From Novosphingobium sp. UBA6722 (lineage in GTDB: Bacteria; Pseudomonadota; Alphaproteobacteria; Sphingomonadales; Sphingomonadaceae), in assembly GCA_002454125.1 (NCBI GenBank), contig DKII01000137.1, forward strand, positions 1 to 12,800: a DNA stretch of 12,800 nucleotides, given 5' to 3'. Positions 1-6,124 of this stretch are shown here, in pieces (position 1 is the stretch's first letter; each line of letters starts with the position of its first letter). The notes beneath the pieces were generated by a model that searched no databases, was not told where the DNA came from, and saw only the letters and a list, made by a program, of their open reading frames with translations. Both the position numbers and the translations under genes were made by a program.

Positions 1-88
1 CGGGCAGGATCACGGCCCCGAAATGGCCGCGCTGCTGCCGCTGATCGGCAAGGATGCAGCGCTGGCGCGGCTGCGCGCCGCCGCCTAG
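1..88 (+). CDS. C-terminal end of an unidentified protein (partial, 5' end outside window)
   Basis: An open frame enters from the left edge (first full codon at base 2) and ends in TAG at 86-88, giving 28 visible residues beginning GQDHGPEMAALLPLIGKD and ending in an Ala/Arg/Leu-rich tail. The codons fit the GC-rich usage of the neighbours, and the frame closes exactly where glnD closes on the other strand, so it is probably a real gene end. The tail is too short and too low in complexity to name a family. It does not look like a MutS tail, a possibility I considered from remembered glnD neighbourhoods. There is no room for a conventional terminator between the two convergent genes. Confidence 0.55.
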   Translation, partial: GQDHGPEMAALLPLIGKDAALARLRAAA

Positions 89-2856
89 GCCGCGATCTCC
101 ACGGTCTGTTCGTCGGCTGCTTCGAGCAGGCGCTTTTCGACCGCTTTCAGCCGCTGGGTGCCGTCCACCTTCTCGCCGAACAGGTCGGTGACGTAGAAGG
201 TATCGACCGCGCGCTCGCCGTAGGTGGCGATGTGGGCGGAATGGACGATCAGCTTGCCCTCGAACAGCGCGCGGGCGAGGCGGTTGAGCAGGGCCGGACG
301 ATCGCGTGCGCTGACTTCGACCACGGTGAAGCGGTTGCTGGCCTGGTTGTCGAATTCCACGCGCGGGCGAACCTCGAAGGCATCGGCGCGCGGGCGCGCC
401 AGCGGGCGGGCGGCCAATTGCGGCACCAGCTTGATCTTGCCGCCCAGCGCATCGCCGATCATCGTCCGGATCCGGGCCAGCTGGCTCTCTTCGGAGAACG
501 GCCGGCCAAGCGGATCCTGGACCAGGAAGTTGTCGACCGCCGTGCCATTGCGCGCGGTGTGGATGCGCGCGTCGATGATGTTGCCGCCGGCCAGGTGAAT
601 GCCCCCGGCGATGCGGTAGAACAGCCCGGGGTGGTCGGCGGCGATCACGGTGACCAGGGTGGCCCCGCGTGCGGCGTAGTATTCGGTGTGGACATCCAGC
701 GCCTTGCCGGCCGCCGCATCGAACTGGATCAGGTTCATCGCGATGATGTCATCGGGTTCGGCAATCCAGTAGGCATCGCCCATCTGCCTGCCGGCGGATT
801 TCACCAGCCCGGCCTTGGCGCCCAGCAGCTCGGCCACGGCGGCCTGCTTGGCAGCAATCCGCTCGGCCCGGCCGTGCTGGACATGGCCCAGCCGCAGCCG
901 TTCCTCGGCGGCTTCGTAAAGCACATGGATCAGCTGCCGCTTCCAGCCGTTCCACACCCCGGGCCCGACCGCGCGGATATCGACGATGGTCAGCAGGGCG
1001 AGCAGCCGCAACCGCTCGATCGACTGCACCTGCGCGACAAAGTCGGTAATCGTCTTCCAGTCGGCCAGGTCGCGCTTGAAGGCGGTTGCACTCATCGCCA
1101 GGTGGTTGCGGACCAGCCAGGAAACCAGCTCGGTTTCCTTCTCGTCCAGCCCGAAGCGCGGGCATAGTTTCAGCGCCACTTCCGCGCCCAGCACCGAATG
1201 ATCGCCGCGCCGGCCCTTGGCGATATCGTGCAGCAGCACCGAAGCATAGAGCGCGCGGCGGTTGACGATCTTGTGGACCAGCGCGGTAGCAAGCGGATGG
1301 TCCTGCTTCATCTCACCGCGCTCGATCCGCGCCAGCAGGCCGATCGCGCGGATGGTATGCTCGTCGACCGTGTAGTGGTGGTACATGTCGAACTGCATCT
1401 GCGCGTTGACCCGGCCGAAATCGGGCACGAAGCGGCCGAACACCCCGGCTTCGTTGAGCCAGCGCAGCGCATTCTCGGGGTCGTGGCGGCTGGTCAGCAG
1501 GTCAAGGAAAAGGGCGTTGGCGCGCGGGTCCTTGCGCAGCGGATCGATCAGCCGGGCATCGCGCACCGCCAGGCGCATCGCCTCGGGATGGAGTTCGAAC
1601 CCGTTTGTGTCAGCCAGGACAAAGATTTCGAGCAGGCGGGCCGGATCCTCGGCAAACCAGCCGTCACCGGGCACGTTGATCCGCCCGCCAAACACCGGAT
1701 AGCCGCTGACCATCCGCCGCCGCGCGCGGAAGCCCGCCAGCAGTCCGCGCGGCTGCTTCTTGCCCGATTGCTCTTCGAGCTGGGCCAGGAACAGCCCGGT
1801 CAGGTGACCGACGTGCTTCGCCTGGAGGAAGAAGTACTGCATGAACCGCTCGACCGCGCTCTTGCCCGGGCGCTCGGCAAACTGCATCCGCGTTGCAACC
1901 TCGCGCTGGAGGTCGAAGGTCAGCCGGTCCTCGGCGCGGCGGGTGATGGTGTGAAGGTGGCAGCGCACCGCCCAGAAGAAATCCTCGGCGCGGCGGAACT
2001 TGCGGTACTCGGCCGGGGTCAGCAGGCCGACCGTGACCAGTTCCGAACTGTCGCGCACCTTGTGGAGGTACTTGCCGATCCAGTAGAGCGTGTGGAGGTC
2101 GCGCAGGCCGCCCTTGCCCTCTTTGACGTTGGGTTCGACGACATAGCGGCTGTCGCCCAGGCGTTTGTGCCGTTCGTTGCGTTCGGCCAGCTTCTCGGTG
2201 ATGAAATCGCGCTCGGTCCCGGCGATCACTTCGGCGCGGAAGCGGGCCTGGGCTTCGTCGAACAGGGCCTGGTCGCCCCAGACATAGCGCCCCTCGAGCA
2301 GGGCAGTACGGATCGTCAGATCGCCGCGCGCCATCCGCACCATTTCGTCGAGCGAGCGGCTGGAGTGCCCGACCTTCAGGCCAAGGTCCCACAGGAAATA
2401 GAGGATCGCCTCGATCACCTGCTCGCACCACGGGGTCTGCTTGATCGGGGTGAGGAAGGCGATGTCGACGTCCGAATGCGGCGCCATTTCGCCGCGGCCA
2501 TAGCCGCCGACTGCCATCACGGTGAGCCGTTCGCCGACCGAACGGTTGCCCGAAGGGTAGATGTCGGTGATGACGTGGTCGTGGATCACCCGCACCAGCT
2601 GGTCGACCAGGAAGGCCTGGGCCTCGGCGCAGTCATGCCCGGCGCTGGGCTTTTTGGCGAGGCGGCGGGCGATCTCGGCGCGGCCGGCAGCCAGTGCGCC
2701 GCGCAGCGCCTCGACCACGGCGGGCCGGGCTGCAGCCCCGCCCTTGTCGGCCACCAGATCGGCAATGGTCCCGGCCAGCGCGCGCCGGTCCACGATCGCG
2801 CGCTGGTCGGGGATGCTGTTCCGGCTCAAGCCGTGCTCTTCTGCTCGCTTTCCCAC
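85..2856 (-). CDS. glnD: [protein-PII] uridylyltransferase/uridylyl-removing enzyme GlnD
   Basis: GlnD senses glutamine and adds or removes UMP on PII proteins (GlnB/GlnK), controlling nitrogen assimilation in the cytoplasm. The 923-residue length fits the family. Visible in order: a nucleotidyltransferase motif GGYGRGEMAPHSDVD (residues 117-131) with the SDVD metal-binding acidic pair; the linker VEPNVKEGKGGLRDLH (about 240-255); an HD hydrolase domain with YHHYTVDEHT (492-501) and LLHDIAKGRRGDHS (541-554); and two C-terminal ACT domains (about 734-810 and 843-918) for glutamine sensing. All key residues look present. The start is uncertain. The GTG at 2856 lies inside the duplicated ligase tail and has no clear Shine-Dalgarno. 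A TTG at 2829-2827 overlaps the ligase-tail TGA as TTGA and would start MSRNSIPDQRAIVDRR (914 aa), closer to what I recall of sphingomonad GlnD N-termini. Identity is very secure; the start is not. Confidence 0.96.
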   Translation of the reverse strand: MGKRAEEHGLSRNSIPDQRAIVDRRALAGTIADLVADKGGAAARPAVVEALRGALAAGRAEIARRLAKKPSAGHDCAEAQAFLVDQLVRVIHDHVITDIYPSGNRSVGERLTVMAVGGYGRGEMAPHSDVDIAFLTPIKQTPWCEQVIEAILYFLWDLGLKVGHSSRSLDEMVRMARGDLTIRTALLEGRYVWGDQALFDEAQARFRAEVIAGTERDFITEKLAERNERHKRLGDSRYVVEPNVKEGKGGLRDLHTLYWIGKYLHKVRDSSELVTVGLLTPAEYRKFRRAEDFFWAVRCHLHTITRRAEDRLTFDLQREVATRMQFAERPGKSAVERFMQYFFLQAKHVGHLTGLFLAQLEEQSGKKQPRGLLAGFRARRRMVSGYPVFGGRINVPGDGWFAEDPARLLEIFVLADTNGFELHPEAMRLAVRDARLIDPLRKDPRANALFLDLLTSRHDPENALRWLNEAGVFGRFVPDFGRVNAQMQFDMYHHYTVDEHTIRAIGLLARIERGEMKQDHPLATALVHKIVNRRALYASVLLHDIAKGRRGDHSVLGAEVALKLCPRFGLDEKETELVSWLVRNHLAMSATAFKRDLADWKTITDFVAQVQSIERLRLLALLTIVDIRAVGPGVWNGWKRQLIHVLYEAAEERLRLGHVQHGRAERIAAKQAAVAELLGAKAGLVKSAGRQMGDAYWIAEPDDIIAMNLIQFDAAAGKALDVHTEYYAARGATLVTVIAADHPGLFYRIAGGIHLAGGNIIDARIHTARNGTAVDNFLVQDPLGRPFSEESQLARIRTMIGDALGGKIKLVPQLAARPLARPRADAFEVRPRVEFDNQASNRFTVVEVSARDRPALLNRLARALFEGKLIVHSAHIATYGERAVDTFYVTDLFGEKVDGTQRLKAVEKRLLEAADEQTVEIAA

Positions 2857-2913
2857 ACCGTCAGGTAACGGGCCTTGAGCGTGCGCTTGTCAACCTTTTC
2901 GGTGCCGAGCCGG
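2826..2913 (-). repeat. 88-bp direct repeat, copy A: orphan 3' end of the AMP-ligase gene
   Basis: This copy matches 4267-4354 at 85 of 88 positions in the same orientation. Mismatches are at 2832, 2833 and 2838, and 2839-2913 is a perfect 75-bp match. Read on the minus strand it encodes the last 28 residues of the ligase from about RLGTEKVDK through ESEQKSTA and the stop TGA (2828-2826), without any upstream ligase sequence. Homology stops sharply on both sides: at the stop codon toward glnD, and at 2914 toward the 312-aa gene, whose TAG lies at 2917-2915. Because it overlaps the glnD start, this is probably the native ligase end left after an insertion. That history is inference. Confidence 0.93.
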
Positions 2914-2914
2914 C

Positions 2915-3853
2915 CTATTTGGTGTCCGCCCGTTCGCGCAGCTTCTGCCCGGTGCCGTCCAGCATGGCGCGACGCGTCGCATCGTGTACCGCGTTGACGC
3001 GCGCCCCGCGATCGAGCTTGTAATAGGCGGAAAGATAGGCCCAGTCGAACTCGGTCAGCCCCTCGACCGGATCGGCACCTTGGGCGAAAAGTTGCAGGAT
3101 CGATGCTGCCGAACCGGGTTCGGCGACGGCTTCATCTTGCACCGGGGCCAGGATGCGGAAGGTGGCATAGTCGGCCAGTTGCTGCACCGTGCGGCCATTG
3201 GCGCGCACCCGGTCAAACACGACAATCGTGGCGTTCATGTCATTGCGGATCGTCGTCGCCAGCCGTCCACTGGCATATTGCGCGTTGTAGCCTGTTTCAA
3301 TTGGACGGCCGTTGGCGGTTCCGCCCCCGCCGCCAACGTCAAGCTGTACTATGGGAATGGGTCTTCCGTCTGCTCCGCGCACCTCAGTGGCATGCCACAC
3401 TTGAACGGCCCCGCTGCCAGCAAAGATGCGTTCGATCTCGTAGGTCTTGAGTGACGCGAACATGGCCGGTTGCTGCTTGCGCAGCTGCGCTACCTGCCCC
3501 TTGCTGTCACGCAGGAAACCGATCCAGACGTTCGGTTCGCATCCTCGCCCGCCCAGCGGCAGTGCCAGCGTGCCAAGGTTAGCCCTGATCTGGTCGATGA
3601 TCAGGGCGCCGTATGTCGGATCGATTCCGAACAGCTTGGGACAGACCGGGGCATAGCGCCGGGGCAAGGGCACATCGGTCGGCGGCCGCTGGGTGATCGC
3701 CACGGCCTGATCCGCTGCCATGGCTGCCAACTCAGCGCGCTGGCCGGTCACGGTGATGGGAGAAGCATCTTCCGACACTTCGTCTTGCAGCTTGGCGGAA
3801 TTTGGAGCTGCTGAAAGCAGGAAGGCGATCAGGAAGCTTTTGACACTAATCAC
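2915..3853 (-). CDS. Predicted secreted protein of a sphingomonad-type family, function unknown
   Basis: This 312-residue protein starts at GTG 3853 with AGAGG (3868-3864) about 10 bases upstream. An N-terminal signal peptide is visible: MISVKS, a hydrophobic stretch FLIAFLLSAA, and likely cleavage near NSA-KL (about residue 20). It is followed by the ITVTGQR segment (33-39) frequent in exported sphingomonad proteins. The mature part has two cysteines (C71 in APVCPKLFG, C105 in GRGCEPNVW) that could form a disulfide. Other landmarks are QVWHATEVRGADG (about 151-163), QLADYATFRILAPV (225-238) and LTEFDWAYLSAYY (266-278). I recall similar uncharacterised paralogues in sphingomonads with the same order of landmarks, but no assigned activity. 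No catalytic motif is evident. Its stop codon lies one base inside the insertion, next to repeat copy A, so the gene belongs wholly to the inserted segment. It may be cotranscribed with the small ORF upstream. Confidence 0.8.
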   Translation of the reverse strand: MISVKSFLIAFLLSAAPNSAKLQDEVSEDASPITVTGQRAELAAMAADQAVAITQRPPTDVPLPRRYAPVCPKLFGIDPTYGALIIDQIRANLGTLALPLGGRGCEPNVWIGFLRDSKGQVAQLRKQQPAMFASLKTYEIERIFAGSGAVQVWHATEVRGADGRPIPIVQLDVGGGGGTANGRPIETGYNAQYASGRLATTIRNDMNATIVVFDRVRANGRTVQQLADYATFRILAPVQDEAVAEPGSAASILQLFAQGADPVEGLTEFDWAYLSAYYKLDRGARVNAVHDATRRAMLDGTGQKLRERADTK

Positions 3854-3890
3854 CGCTCTTATGCCTCTGTTGTTAGTCTAGAGCACTCTT

Positions 3891-3942
3891 GACTCGCTAA
3901 GCTTCAAGTTTTGCCCGGCTTGAAGCGAGTCAAGCCGGGCAA
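3891..3942 (-). promoter_or_regulatory. Two mutually exclusive hairpins between the small ORF and the 312-aa gene
   Basis: Hairpin 1 is a perfect 13-bp stem, 3911-3923 (TTGCCCGGCTTGA) with 3930-3942, and a 6-base loop. Hairpin 2 pairs 3919-3931 with 3891-3897 plus 3901-3908 (GCTTCAAG with CTTGAAGC, and GACTCGC with GCGAGTC), leaving a short bulge. The two share 3919-3931, so only one can form at a time. On the minus-strand transcript hairpin 1 comes first, starting 8 bases after the tandem TAA TAA of the in-frame version of the small ORF. No run of U follows either stem, so neither is a standard intrinsic terminator. An attenuator-like switch, an RNA-processing site or a recombination-site remnant are all possible. 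Confidence 0.5.
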
Positions 3943-3952
3943 GAAAGGCTTA

Positions 3953-4134
3953 TTACCCGCCGTTTACAACGCGCGGACAGGCAATTGGAACCCAAACAGG
4001 AGTTGGGTATCCGACGTTGACAAAGCATTCATCGCCGATGCGAATGTATCCTACGTCCTCAGCGGTGGCGGGGGGGCAGATCCTAGCGCGGCTGCGCCAA
4101 TGAGCACGCTGATAGTCTTCTTCAACGAGATCAT
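3953..4134 (-). pseudogene. Small secreted-peptide ORF, frame-shifted by one base in a G7/C7 run
   Basis: An ATG at 4134-4132 follows a strong Shine-Dalgarno, AAAAGGAG (4149-4142), with 7 bases between. It opens a clear signal peptide: MISLKKTISVLIGAAALGSA. As written, the frame ends at TAG 4053-4051 after 27 codons, just past a run of seven G on the plus strand (4070-4076). With one extra base in that run the frame continues through an ideal signal-peptidase site (PATA-ED) to a tandem TAA TAA at 3955-3950. That gives a 60-residue precursor with a mature part EDVGYIRIGDECFVNVGYP and then TPVWVPIACPRVVNGG, containing two cysteines. The fit suggests a recent lesion, a homopolymer sequencing error, or slippage-controlled expression. 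No family is recognised. It lies 99 bases upstream of the 312-aa gene on the same strand. Confidence 0.6.
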
Positions 4135-4141
4135 AATCAGG

Positions 4142-4149
4142 CTCCTTTT
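4142..4149 (-). promoter_or_regulatory. Strong Shine-Dalgarno of the small ORF
   Basis: The minus strand reads AAAAGGAG, 7 bases before the ATG at 4134. This is one of the best ribosome binding sites in the window. It is the main reason for believing that a short gene, open or recently broken, exists here rather than the plus-strand reading frame covering the same bases. Confidence 0.7.
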
Positions 4150-4181
4150 ACTGAGTACCATCACATCGAATGGCACTTAGT
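4150..4181 (-). promoter_or_regulatory. 5' leader hairpin abutting the small ORF's ribosome binding site
   Basis: Positions 4150-4161 (ACTGAGTACCAT) and 4170-4181 (ATGGCACTTAGT) form a 12-bp stem around an 8-base loop. In the minus-strand RNA it has ten Watson-Crick pairs, one G-U pair and one mismatch. The stem ends directly next to the Shine-Dalgarno at 4149-4142. It could stabilise the messenger or tune ribosome access. No known riboswitch class is recognised. Confidence 0.45.
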
Positions 4182-4225
4182 AGAAGATATCTTAGGCAAG
4201 AGTATTGTCCAACTACAAACCATTG

Positions 4226-4255
4226 AAATTAATTCGTAATGGATGTAAATTTCAA
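4226..4255 (-). promoter_or_regulatory. Possible sigma-70 promoter for the small ORF and the 312-aa gene
   Basis: In the AT-rich end of the insertion the minus strand has TTGAAA (4255-4250) and TAATTT (4231-4226) separated by 18 bases, upstream of the leader hairpin. The -35 matches 5 of 6 consensus bases and the -10 is weak. The surrounding base composition makes chance matches likely, so this is only a candidate. Confidence 0.25.
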
Positions 4256-4266
4256 CACAATCGAAA

Positions 4267-4354
4267 TCAAGCTTTGCTGTTCTGCTCGCTTTCCCACACC
4301 GTCAGGTAACGGGCCTTGAGCGTGCGCTTGTCAACCTTTTCGGTGCCGAGCCGG
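4267..4354 (-). repeat. 88-bp direct repeat, copy B: 3' end of the intact AMP-ligase gene
   Basis: This is the partner of 2826-2913. Here the repeat is the genuine 3' end of the 570-aa ligase gene, ending ESEQNSKA before TGA (4269-4267). The three mismatches to copy A fall in the last five sense codons, changing the tail from KSTA to NSKA. The sequence beyond the stop is unrelated to that beyond copy A. This suggests that the tail of copy B arrived with the insertion and replaced the native end. Confidence 0.93.
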
Positions 4355-5979
4355 GGCAGGGTTTCGTTTTCCTGCCACAGCCGCACCGGCACCTTGAAGG
4401 CGGCAATATTGGCCTTCAGGAACTCGCGCAGTTCCTCCTCGGTCAGGTGCTCGCCCTCCTTGGCGAGGAACACGCCGGTCGGCAGTTCGCCAAAGCGCTC
4501 ATCCGGCATGCCGAAGACGCTGCATTCGGAGACCTTGGGGTGGGCGTAGATCGCCTGCTCCACCTCGATGCAGCTGATGTTCTCACCGCCGCGGATGATG
4601 ATGTCCTTCTTGCGGTCGACGATATAGAGATAGCCGTCCTCGTCGAGATAGCCGAGGTCGCCGCTGCGGAAGAACCCGTCGGGCATGATCGCGGCCTGGG
4701 TTGCCTCGGTGTTGTTCCAATAGCCCAGGAAGTTGCAGATCGTGCGGATCGACACTTCGCCGATTTCGCCGGCCGGCAGGCAGTCACCGGCATCGTTGAG
4801 GATGCCGATCTCGACCAGCGGCTTGGAGGCAGTGCCGGTCGAACCGGGCTTGGCCAGGTAGTTCTCGTTGAAGTTGCCGCAGCCGACGCCGTTGGTCTCG
4901 GTCAGGCCGTAACCCAGCAGCGGGAAGGCACCCGGCAGCTCGTCGCGGATCTTCTTGACGTGATCGACCGGACGCGGCGCGCCGCCGGCGGCAAAGGCGG
5001 TGCAGCTGGAAAGATCGTACTTGTGCCGGTTCGGGTGGCTGGCGATCTCGAAGCTCATCAATGGCACGCCGACGAAGTAGGAGACCTTCTCCTTCTCGAT
5101 CAGCCGCATCGCCTCTTCGGCGTTCCACTTGGGCATCAGCACCAGCTTGCGGCCGATCGCGAAGGACTGGAGGAACAGCGGCACTTCGCCGGTCACATGG
5201 AACAGCGGCACGTTAACCAGGCTGCACGGCTGGGTGCTGGGCGCCTCACCCTTCGAGCCGAGGTAGGTGAAGACCATCAGCGTCTGCGCCGCATAGTTCA
5301 TCGTCGCCTGGACGACACCGCGGTGGTCCGAATAGGCGCCCTTTGACTGGCCGGTCGAACCGGAGGTGTAGAGGATCGTCGCCAGGTCATCGCCGCTCAG
5401 CTCGGGCAGGGCGGTATCCGCGCCGCCGCCATGGGCGAGCAGTTCGGACAGACCTTCCTGCCAGGCGCAATCGTGACGGAAGGTCACCAGCTTGCCCGGA
5501 TAGGACTGGCCGGTCAGCCGCTCACCGCGCTGGGCATCGACCAGGGTGATGGTGCAGCCGGCCAGCTCGATCCCGCCGGCCAGTTCCTCGCCGGTCCACC
5601 AGCCGTTGAGCAGGGTGGCGCAGCCGCCGGCCATCAGCACGGCCATATAGGCAATGATCCAATTGGCCGAATTGCGCGCGGCGATCCCGATCCGGTCGCC
5701 CTTCTGCACGCCGTGCCCGGCCACCAGCCCGCCAGCGACGGTGCGCGCGGCGGCATGGATCTGGTTGAAGGTCAGGCGAAGATCGCCATCGATGATGAAC
5801 TCGGCCTCACCGTGCTGCGCGCAGTAGTGTTCGAAATAGTGCGCCAGCGACGGCGGCGCATTCTTCAGCATCGGCAGGTGGCGGCCAAACCGTTCGATCT
5901 CCACCGTTTCCAGCGGAGCTCCGGGGGCAGTCAGCGCGGCGATGACACTGTTCAAGGCATTGTCGAGTTCACTCGGCAT
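4267..5979 (-). CDS. AMP-dependent synthetase/ligase (class I adenylate-forming, acyl-CoA-synthetase-like)
   Basis: The family activates a carboxylic acid as acyl-AMP and usually transfers it to CoA in the cytoplasm. The 570-residue protein shows the ordered motifs: P-loop YTSGSTGQSKG (204-214), YGLTE (357-361), SGDLGYLDEDG (439-449), hinge VDRKKDIIIRGGEN (454-467), and the C-terminal LPRLGTEKVDKRTLK (541-555). In that last motif K548 sits at the usual catalytic lysine position of a PRTxxGK motif; here the preceding glycine is replaced by glutamate. The start is the ATG at 5979, with AAGGA about 8 bases upstream. The substrate cannot be told from sequence; medium- or long-chain fatty acids are a plausible guess. 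The last 88 bases are duplicated upstream of glnD, so this gene borders the insertion. Before the insertion it was probably the gene immediately upstream of glnD. Confidence 0.9.
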   Translation of the reverse strand: MPSELDNALNSVIAALTAPGAPLETVEIERFGRHLPMLKNAPPSLAHYFEHYCAQHGEAEFIIDGDLRLTFNQIHAAARTVAGGLVAGHGVQKGDRIGIAARNSANWIIAYMAVLMAGGCATLLNGWWTGEELAGGIELAGCTITLVDAQRGERLTGQSYPGKLVTFRHDCAWQEGLSELLAHGGGADTALPELSGDDLATILYTSGSTGQSKGAYSDHRGVVQATMNYAAQTLMVFTYLGSKGEAPSTQPCSLVNVPLFHVTGEVPLFLQSFAIGRKLVLMPKWNAEEAMRLIEKEKVSYFVGVPLMSFEIASHPNRHKYDLSSCTAFAAGGAPRPVDHVKKIRDELPGAFPLLGYGLTETNGVGCGNFNENYLAKPGSTGTASKPLVEIGILNDAGDCLPAGEIGEVSIRTICNFLGYWNNTEATQAAIMPDGFFRSGDLGYLDEDGYLYIVDRKKDIIIRGGENISCIEVEQAIYAHPKVSECSVFGMPDERFGELPTGVFLAKEGEHLTEEELREFLKANIAAFKVPVRLWQENETLPRLGTEKVDKRTLKARYLTVWESEQNSKA

Positions 5980-6124
5980 GCGACATCCTTATCCTCATGT
6001 TGAGGGACGCCCCCCGTCCTGGCGTCCGCGCCGGGTTTGTTTCCCGGCTTCGTCTGTGCCAGAAGGCCGCGCAGCGGGTGCGCCGGAATCTCTTCTGACT
6101 GCATCCATTTAGGGAGTTCATTGC
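5980..6124. promoter_or_regulatory. Divergent intergenic region between the ligase and lgt, with two short hairpins
   Basis: These 145 bases must hold promoters for the ligase (minus) and lgt (plus), but no convincing -35/-10 pair stands out. Two inverted repeats occur close together: GGACGCC (6005-6011) with GGCGTCC (6021-6027), and GCCGGG (6030-6035) with CCCGGC (6043-6048) around the loop TTTGTTT. The second lacks a following U run on either strand. They might be protein-binding sites or leader structures. An AGGGAG Shine-Dalgarno at 6111-6116 lies 8 bases before the lgt GTG at 6125 and decides that start. Confidence 0.4.

Larger units (their letters stand above)
2914..4266. other. Inserted segment of about 1.35 kb between the direct repeats
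   Basis: The segment between the two repeat copies holds the 312-aa secreted protein gene and a leader region with a frame-shifted small ORF and several hairpins. Its 4181-4266 end is markedly AT-rich, unlike the GC-rich core genes on both sides. The repeat period is 1,441 bp, so recombination between the copies would release a 1,441-bp circle and restore a ligase gene directly joined to glnD. I see no transposase, integrase or terminal inverted repeats. Candidate origins are Campbell-type (single-crossover) integration of DNA carrying a homologous ligase 3' end, or a remnant of an element that inserts at a gene 3' end. Confidence 0.72.

Noticed and set aside
1198..2868. Long plus-strand open frame (556 codons) opposite glnD
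   Set aside because: It lies wholly antisense to a gene with full GlnD motifs. GC-rich third positions leave antisense frames open, and the predicted protein has no recognisable domain.
3911..3942. Intrinsic terminator at the 13-bp stem
   Set aside because: The stem is strong, but neither strand has a T-run after it, so it was recorded as a regulatory or structural element rather than as a terminator.
3911..4180. Plus-strand open frame of 89 codons in the insertion
   Set aside because: It starts at a TTG inside the 13-bp stem, has no ribosome binding site, and its translation shows no signal or domain. The minus strand of the same bases has a strong Shine-Dalgarno and a signal peptide.
2826..4354. 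Insertion sequence or transposon
   Set aside because: There is no transposase, no terminal inverted repeat, and the flanking repeat is 88 bp of gene sequence, far longer than a target-site duplication.
4447..5346. Plus-strand open frame of 299 codons opposite the ligase
   Set aside because: It is an antisense shadow of an intact adenylate-forming enzyme, without a ribosome binding site or family motif.
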